A stretch of 64,000 nucleotides of DNA from Cheiracanthium punctorium (taxonomy: Eukaryota; Arthropoda; Arachnida; Araneae; Cheiracanthiidae): positions 338,501 to 402,500 of the forward strand of contig JAWZYV010014440.1 of the NCBI GenBank assembly GCA_038373885.1, read 5' to 3'. Below, in pieces: positions 57,665 through 64,000 of this stretch. Position numbers and translations under genes: made by a program. Positions within the stretch are counted from its first letter, which is position 1. Each line of letters starts with the position of its first letter. The notes under the pieces are model-generated. The model saw only the letters and a list, made by a program, of their open reading frames with translations. It searched no databases and was not told the origin of the DNA.

Positions 57665-58135
57665 TACTTCTTGAAATACAAGCAGTTTTATTTTAACTCT
57701 GTTAAATATAAAATTATATAACCCTAACCCAAAACGCAAGTCTTTTGCTGTATTTTACTATTAGCCCTTTTAACAACTGAATCGGAAGAAAATCGGCTAC
57801 AATATTAATTTAACGGCTAAAATTTGACTCCAGATGAAAGAACAAAACATCTATACTTTTAATAGGGGAGAAGGGGGGCTAGTTTGGATAACTTGAATCA
57901 TTCAGCTATTTATCAGTTAAAATTTCTTTTTAATTTTTTTTGTAGATTAGCAACACTGGTAATTTGACACTTCATAGTCTCTCACATGTTTAGTTGCATG
58001 ACAGTACACTTCATAGTCTGGCAGCAATTTATAAAACACGTGTTTTTTTTTTTTTTTTTTTTTTTTTTGTTGTTGGAAAAGTAAGTTCTTGATTTGCTTT
58101 TTAATTACTTATTTTGACTATTTTACACTCATGTC

Positions 58136-59631
58136 CATAAATTGGGGATAATGAAGTTCAGGCAAAGAAAGAGAAAGAAGCAAAACAAATTTGACTTATT
58201 TGTAAAGTCTATTTATTAAACAAAAAGTAAAGAGCAAAAAAGATGCTATATGTTTGACATAATTAATAAAAATTGCAAGTTTTACTCCCTTGACCAAATT
58301 TAAAAAAAGAACCTATTTACAAAAAACAGTATAACATGGTTAGTAGGATGGTTAATACGGAGTATGTCTCCCGGACGATGCCATACAGGCCTGACAAGGC
58401 CTAGGCATGCTGAGTATCAAATGATCAATCTGATCTTGGGGAATATTACACCACTCATCAAGCAATGCATCTCAGAAGTTCCGGTAGACAGGTGGGAGGG
58501 GGTTGACGAGCTGCAATTCGTCGGCCAAGCATATCCCACACATGCTCTATTGGATTCAAGTTCGGTGAGTATGCTGGCCAATGCATACGGGTGATATCCT
58601 CCGATTGAAGGCATTCGTCTACAATGTTTGCACGGTGAGGACGGGCGTTGTCATCCATAAACACAAATTCAGCACCCATGGCGCCCCGAAACAAACGTAC
58701 ATGTTGTTCCAGAATGACATCCCGATAGATGTGGCCTGTCATCGTTACACTCTGAACATGCAGGTCAGTTCTGGAACCAAGAATAATTCCTCCCCAAACG
58801 AGCCATCCTGCACCACCGTAACGGTGTCTTTCAATGGTGTTCTCTTGGTGGTAACGGGTACCTGGCGCTCTCCAGATGAATGTCCGGCGAGAATCAGACT
58901 CCAAACTAAACCTGGACTCGTCGGAAAACATCACACAAGACCACTGTTGCGGTGTCCACAATGCATGCTCTCTACTCCAGGTTAATCGCAGGCGACAGTG
59001 AGTTGCGATAAGTGGAACACATCTGACAGGCCTACGAGCATATAGACCAATGTGCCCTAAGCGTCTGTACACGGTCTGCCTTGAAACTGTCGTACCGGTA
59101 GCTGAAGAGAGCTGACGAGACAGGTCTGATGCTGTACTCCGTCTGTTTCTTTTGGCAGTAACTGCCAAATAGCGGTCCTCATTCGGCGTTGTAACTCGGG
59201 GGCGACCTGTGCTGTAACGTCTACTCACATTACCATCATCTTGGAATCGTTGCCAAAGCCTGGAGATGAAACTCTGGGCGATTCCAAGTTCCTCGGATAC
59301 TTCCAGCTGGGTACGTCCACATTCCATTCGTCCGATAATTCTGCCACGTAAAACATCATCTAAATGCCTCCTTTGTGCCATAACTATGCGGTTTTTGCAC
59401 TGAAAGGCTTTCACAGCGCTTGTGAACAATTTTACTTCTTTGCCACCATTCCTTATATACCCCTCTCTTACACTCTCGTCATTGTGACGTACCATCCACG
59501 CCATCTGGTGGTTTCCTGTAATTTGCATATTTTTCTTCAAGATGTGTGTGATCATTCCACAGGTGAAATTTTTACTTTAGAGATCAATTTCTGTGTGATT
59601 CTGAATTATCCTTAATTTATGGACATGAGTG
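58136..59631 (-). mobile_element. Tc1-like transposon, 1.5 kb
   Basis: The TIRs CACTCATGTCCATAAATT (58136) and AATTTATGGACATGAGTG (to 59631) are flanked by TA at 58134-58135 and 59632-59633. It contains a single transposase gene on the minus strand, with one frameshift. It is nested in the GGGGAGAAGGGGG element. Confidence 0.95.
58352..59381 (-). pseudogene. Tc1-like transposase (DD34E), nearly intact, one C-terminal frameshift
   Basis: Cut-and-paste transposase. I choose the Met at 59381 (MAQRRHLDDVLRGRIIGRME), the usual Tc1 start; the open frame runs further up to 59555 but that part reads as 5' leader. Paired helix-turn-helix DNA-binding region about residues 8-110 with the GRPR hook at 59-62. 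Catalytic triad: D154 (FSDESRF), D244 (MDDNARPH) and E279 (SPNLNPIEH), with 34 residues between the last two; SPNLNP has Asn where most relatives have Asp. After about residue 303 (near 58475) a one-base deletion ends the frame at LRCIA. In the neighbouring frame the expected last 40 or so residues continue to TAA at 58352-58354. The break affects only the tail, so partial activity cannot be excluded. Confidence 0.92.
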
Positions 59632-60629
59632 TAATTTAAAGGAGATAGTATGATATAAATTATTACATTCTTTACGTACTTTAATATTCACTTTTGGTTT
59701 GCATGATTTGAAATAACCAGTATTAAGAATAGATAAATAAATGATTCTATGGGGCTAGTGTGGACACATGGTCGTGGGACTACGGTGGACATGTCAACAC
59801 AAGCCCATTTCAGATTTCAGAAGTAAAATCATGGGTTAAAATTATATTTTAAACTACTTATTTACTAAATTAGATTTTTACGGTGATAAGTTCATTTACA
59901 ATTTTTATATTTTTATATTAGGGATCTGTTTAGTAAATTAGATTAAATTAATTTTCACTGTACAAAAATCAAAGAAATTATTATTTTTAGAAATTAAATA
60001 TTTTTTAAATTAAATTACAGCCTGTAGAATTTGATTTTTATAGAAATAATAAAAACTCAAGAAATTTTCTTTTAAATGCTGGTAGCACGATTCGCACATC
60101 TCAATTGACATTTAATGTTGAAAAGTCAAATTACATCATTAAATAGGAGCAGAATAATTGTTTTCCAATTAAATAAATAAAAGTTTAATAGCTTTCTGAT
60201 GTGTTGTTTTGTCTTTGACATTTACTCATAAATGCACAGTTTTAATTAGTAGTACAAATTAATAACTAGGATTAATATTAATTAAAATATATATTATGAT
60301 TAACAATTATTAAGGAATGTACTATCAAGGTTAGAATTTATTTTATTATGGTTTTGTGTATGTTTTTGTAAGTTGTATTGCATTTTATAATTAGTATTCC
60401 AGCTTGTCCACACAAGCCCCATGACATGGGGCTAGTGTGGACAAAAACATATTTAAAAAAATTATTATTAAAAAATTATCGGACCAAATAATTTTATATT
60501 TAAATCAAAATAAAGGTAACACAGCAAATTACTGATTTAAAAATATTTGTCCTAAAACTGATATTTAGTATACTTTTTGCCAAATTTATAAAAATTGTCC
60601 ACACTACACTATCCCCCTTCTCCCCTACA

Positions 60630-61900
60630 GGCAAAAGAAACAAATGCATTTTAAGTCAATTACATTCACTCAGGCGTTTTTGAAATGCAAATGTCGACTA
60701 TGTTACAACTGCTCATACATGTACATTTTGAAATAAGAATAAATGCGACATCAAACTTTATAGATACCCGAAGAAAACATGTATAGAACAGATAGTTGCT
60801 AAATCAGAAAAACTTGCCACTGAAATGAATCTTATATATTTTTTTTTTCTACATTCACTACTTCTGAAAACAAAAAGATCCTTCATAAAAAAATAATGCC
60901 ACGCTGGGAGATTAAAAACAGGTAATACACAAATAAGACAAAAGGGAGCGCAATATACACTACTGGCAAAAAGTATTGCAAGTTTCAGAAATCTAACCTT
61001 TTTCAAGATTAAGCCCCCTCTCCCCCGTAAAAAAGAAAAATCAATATAATTGATATTTTTTAATGTCAACATGTTAAATTAATTACTTCAGAGACAAGAT
61101 AGCATTAGGTTAAAAACAAAAATATTTTTAATTTATTGAAAAAGTAGCATAAAAATTTGAGTTATTATAGTAATCATAATCCATTTTGGCCGCCGGAATA
61201 AAATTAAATAAAGAATTAATTTCAAGTCTGCAAAAAGAGGCTAATAAATAAATGCAATTGAACAAAAAAATCATTTATTATGTTGCTGAGACAAACATCC
61301 AAATTTCGCGGATGGTCTACCTTTATGGCTATGTTCTTTTCAACAAATAACAATTATCAAACTTCTTCATAGACAAATTTAGCAATATGTAATCTGAAAA
61401 ATAAGAAATACATCGATTGCGAAGTTAATACAATATTAATTTTTTAAAATATATTTTATAACGATACAGAAAAATTGGTTAATTTTAAAACCATTCATTC
61501 GTCCATTCTTCTAAAAATACGGCACATGCTTGCGAATGACTGAACACAAAGAAAAGAATTACTCACCCATATAAATCTTTTACGAGAAATTAAAATACAG
61601 GGAAAAATAAAAAGAGGAACAGCAAGGACTTTGTCCAACCTTGACCAGAAAAGTCACATCCAATGTCATAAAAATAAAAATGAATAAAAATAAATAAAAA
61701 TAAAAGGCGCTAATCCAGACTGAAAACCCAAGATAAAGTAAAAAGGATGAATAAAACGACAACAATTCTTTGAAGATGTAAATGTATTTATTCTAACGAA
61801 AGTCATATGGTTGTTTGATGTGTGCACAGATGAAAGCACCATACAGTTTCAAACATTATATATGCAATTATTATGCGGGTTTAAAGTACACTCTAAATAA
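60630..61900. other. AT-rich stretch, no gene seen
   Basis: An AAAT-type microsatellite lies near 61667-61707. The longest frame (60758-61072, minus, 104 residues) is rich in Phe, Ile and Leu from T-rich DNA and has no recognisable motif. Confidence 0.5.
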
Positions 61901-61903
61901 ATA

Positions 61904-62304
61904 AAAAAATGGTCGATTACTAAGAAATCTCTAGGAATCAAGGCTTCCACGAATTTGCTTAGTATTACAGTAAAACCTCGCTATAGCAATAGTCGATAGA
62001 ACGATAAATCCGTCTAAAATTTTATGGTCCCAAGGAATTTTCATACAATATAAGCTCCCCTCGATATAACGATACATCGCTAGAGAACGATGATTTTACT
62101 GGGTCCCTAAGTATCGTTGTATTGAGGTTTTACTGTATTGCTAAAGAAAATTAAGTATATCAATAGAAATGTTCTTGACTATACGTACTTGATTTTCCTT
62201 AGATGTATTTATTAATTTTACTGTATTTTCTAAGTAAATAATACTTAGAAAATACATGGAAACCTTGTTTCCTAGAGATTTCTCTGTAATAGACCGATTT
62301 TTTT
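61904..62304. mobile_element. Inverted-repeat element split by a pogo-type MITE
   Basis: GAAATCTCTAGGAATCAAGG (61924-61943) pairs with CCTTGTTTCCTAGAGATTTC (about 62261-62280). Outer parts (GGTCGATTAC, CGGTCTATTAC) and inner parts (TTNCTTAGTATTA) also pair, giving arms of about 60 bp. The MITE at 61968-62135 has inserted at a TA in the left arm region. A 14-bp perfect hairpin TGTATTTTCTAAGT/ACTTAGAAAATACA lies at about 62221-62255. Confidence 0.65.
61968..62135. mobile_element. pogo/Tigger-type MITE
   Basis: CAGTAAAACCTCGCTATAGC at the left and a right end whose reverse complement is CAGTAAAACCTCAATACAAC, flanked by TA on both sides (61966-61967 and 62136-62137). The ATATAACGAT words inside are typical of CAGTNNAACCTCGATATAACG pogo/Tigger ends. 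168 bp, non-coding. Confidence 0.88.
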
Positions 62305-62309
62305 AAAAA

Positions 62310-63470
62310 CTATTACTAAGCAGTAAGAGGTCTCTTTTTTTTTAACTTTGAAGAAAGTTATTTAAATTATAATTAAAAAAAAGCTTTTTGAATGCGTTTT
62401 ATTAATTTTTTAGACTTTTGGCTGGTTCGGGGCTTGCTGGTAGACATAGCCATTGATTAAAGGCACTTTAAGTCTACAATAAACACTTTTATTAACAAAT
62501 TTAACATTAACTCAAACAATAAAATATAACAAAATAAAAGTTATCATTAACTTAAATGAGAGCAGCAGTGCGCTATGCCGGTGTTCTACCTTATAATTCA
62601 TCACCTAGGTGCATTTACATTTTGTTCGTTGGCTGAAAACCACATAACCATGGAGTTTCGACTAGGCAGTGTTAGCTTCAGGAGTGTTCGTAAAGCGAGG
62701 AGGACGCCTCAGAATAAAGCAATTTCTTTTTCAAATATAAGAGCAAACTGGTAAATTTTTACTTGCTCAAATGATTTACACACAATCGCAATTAAGAGAA
62801 CTTTAAATGATTTATGATTTCGTACCAATGTCATTAAATTAATAAATTGGAAACACAAAGAAAAATAATTTGTTGCCGAGAGAAAACATATCTCACATCA
62901 CATTTAACAAAAGGGCCGAATGTAAACTGGTAATATAAGAACGTAACATATGGGAAATGGTAAAAAAAAAGTAATAATAATAATAATATTTTCAACACAA
63001 ATCACACTAACATTTTAGGTAGCAGCAATATTAAAATAAAGATGGATTTAAAATATAATATAAGATAATTCAAATTCTAATTCATTTTACTGAAGATAAA
63101 TAATGATGGTAGTTTAAAGATAATTCAAAATCTTTCCTTTATTTAGTGATAAACAAAACCACAAAGATAATCTTATTTGACGTCACCGTTATACTAAACA
63201 TTTTAACGTATTCTTATGCTCTAAATTTTTTTTCTGTCGATTCCAACACACAGCATTCAAGGGAGGTGTAACATGCCCCTTTGCCAGGGTTTTCTCCGTA
63301 CTGCTCACCCAAAGCTAATGAGTACACACCATCGGTATGAGTTACTGGGTGTAACAATTACAAATGTAGTGTGCAGGAAAAGTGAATTACTAATGAAATA
63401 TGTATTTAATTCTTTAACGGTAACCATTTGCATCACAATCTCCAGTTTCTGTAGATGCCTGAAATGAAAA
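62310..63470. other. AT-rich stretch, no gene seen
   Basis: A TAA-type microsatellite lies near 62971-62988. The block 62540-62720 is slightly less AT-rich. No gene recognised. Confidence 0.5.
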
Positions 63471-63473
63471 ATA

Positions 63474-63835
63474 CAGGGTGTCCCCAAAACTCTCACCTAG
63501 GACTTTATTTCTTAAAAATTGATCATAGTTTTAAAAAAATTACAAAATTTTATGGTACCTTTACATTACCATATTACTTTGTGTATCACCTCATTAATAT
63601 ATGGGCCACATTTTACTAATTACGAATAATATTACTTTGTATATATTCCTAACCTCATTAATGTATTGGGCACACTTTACTAATTGCGAAGTTTTTGTAA
63701 GGGGACCGTATAAAAACTTAAATGGATCCCATAAAATCCTATCTTTTTTTTTACGTAACTTAGTAAGCTATTGTACATGCGTATGATCAATATTTAAGGA
63801 ATAGAAGCCTAGATGAGTGTTTTTCGGACACCTTG
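63474..63835. mobile_element. Mariner-type MITE, 362 bp
   Basis: The left end CAGGGTGTCCCCAAAACTC pairs with the right end GTTTTTCGGACACCTTG (reverse complement CAAGGTGTCCGAAAAAC), flanked by TA at 63472-63473 and 63836-63837. An internal tandem duplication of about 60 bp repeats CCTCATTAATNTATNGG and CACATTTTACTAATT (63591 and 63653). Same family as the remnant at 2051-2745. Confidence 0.85.
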
Positions 63836-64000
63836 TATGTTTCCGATATTCATTTTTAAAGAACTAATAAAATTTCTAATAAATATCCATTTAGAAACTA
63901 TAAGATTCAAACAATATTTTCCAAAAGTCGAATATATTACCCGTGAAATGAAAATAAGAAAATTGACTAATGTTATTGTAGTTTTACGATTGATAGCGAA

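Larger units (their letters stand above)
57865..60626. mobile_element. TA-flanked DNA transposon with GGGGAGAAGGGGG ends (family G5, copy A), interrupted by Tc1
   Basis: The left end GGGGAGAAGGGGGGCTAGT, continuing TTGGATAAC, pairs with the right end whose reverse complement is GGGGAGAAGGGGGATAGTG. TA flanks both ends (57863-57864 and 60627-60628). Motifs resembling the terminal GGGGCTAGTGTGGAC recur inside (59751, 60425, reverse near 60407 and 60598, and a variant at 59777). Without the nested Tc1 (58136-59631) the element is about 1.26 kb, close to copy B at 32635-33860, which has related ends. No transposase of its own. Confidence 0.78.

Noticed and set aside
60758..61072. 104-residue minus-strand frame
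   Set aside because: Composition (Phe, Ile, Leu) follows the T-rich strand; no motif was recognised.

Overview
This is an AT-rich eukaryotic nuclear window with no recognisable host gene. It holds no operon-like gene packing, no long host ORF and no rRNA, tRNA gene or CRISPR array. Everything identifiable is mobile DNA or its debris: one nearly complete Ty3/Gypsy LTR retrotransposon, a Tc1-like transposon with a nearly intact transposase, relics of mariner/Tc1 elements, many short non-autonomous DNA transposons with clear terminal inverted repeats (TIRs) and target-site duplications (TSDs), tRNA-derived SINEs, fold-back elements and tandem repeats. The mix (Tc1, mariner, hAT and pogo-type MITEs, tRNA SINEs, a Gypsy element) fits an arthropod. 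An arachnid or spider is my best guess, because the Tc1 and mariner proteins look like families I associate with spider genomes. That is inference and no search was run.

Layout. 1-8.9 kb: AT-rich intergenic or intronic DNA with a mariner-type MITE remnant (2.05-2.75 kb) and a minus-strand SINE (6.9-7.2 kb). 9.0-22 kb: hAT-like elements at 8997-9770, 12312-12619 (perfect 8-bp TSD) and 20855-21044, a SINE fragment at 13.7 kb and two very decayed possible coding relics. 23020-31552: Gypsy element on the minus strand with two LTRs about 98% identical, PBS, PPT, a gag broken by one frameshift and an intact 1203-residue pol. Its 3' non-coding region is interrupted by a hAT element (24156-25702, perfect 8-bp TSD), which itself carries a SINE. 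31.7-36 kb: Tc1 relic, a TA-flanked element with GGGGG-rich ends (32635-33860) and hAT ends. 37041-43777: a 6.7-kb unit with hAT-type TIRs and a perfect 8-bp TSD, stuffed with smaller elements including an internally deleted mariner. 44.9-46.3 kb: a perfect 54-bp inverted repeat and a GC-rich 124-bp tandem duplication. 47583-49874: a hAT-like element whose interior is a 1.4-kb fold-back. 50973-51204: a SINE with a perfect 14-bp TSD. 52575-54062: a fold-back element with tRNA-like pol III boxes in both arms. 56.6-60.6 kb: a perfect 3 x 103-bp tandem array, a mariner with long TIRs, and a second element with GGGGAGAAGGGGG ends into which the Tc1 transposon (58136-59631) has inserted. 61.9-63.8 kb: a pogo-type MITE nested in another inverted-repeat element, and a mariner-type MITE.

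How the parts relate. The nesting gives a relative history: the Gypsy insertion came first, then the hAT insertion into it, with a SINE inside the hAT copy; the GGGGAGAAGGGGG element came before the Tc1 inside it; the 6.7-kb hAT-type unit now holds at least four smaller elements. Only the Gypsy pol and the Tc1 transposase look close to functional. Both have lesions in the same element (gag frameshift; transposase C-terminal frameshift), so neither copy looks fully autonomous. The most unusual items are the fold-back elements, the tRNA-like arms and the paired GGGGG-ended family with iterated internal copies of its end motif.
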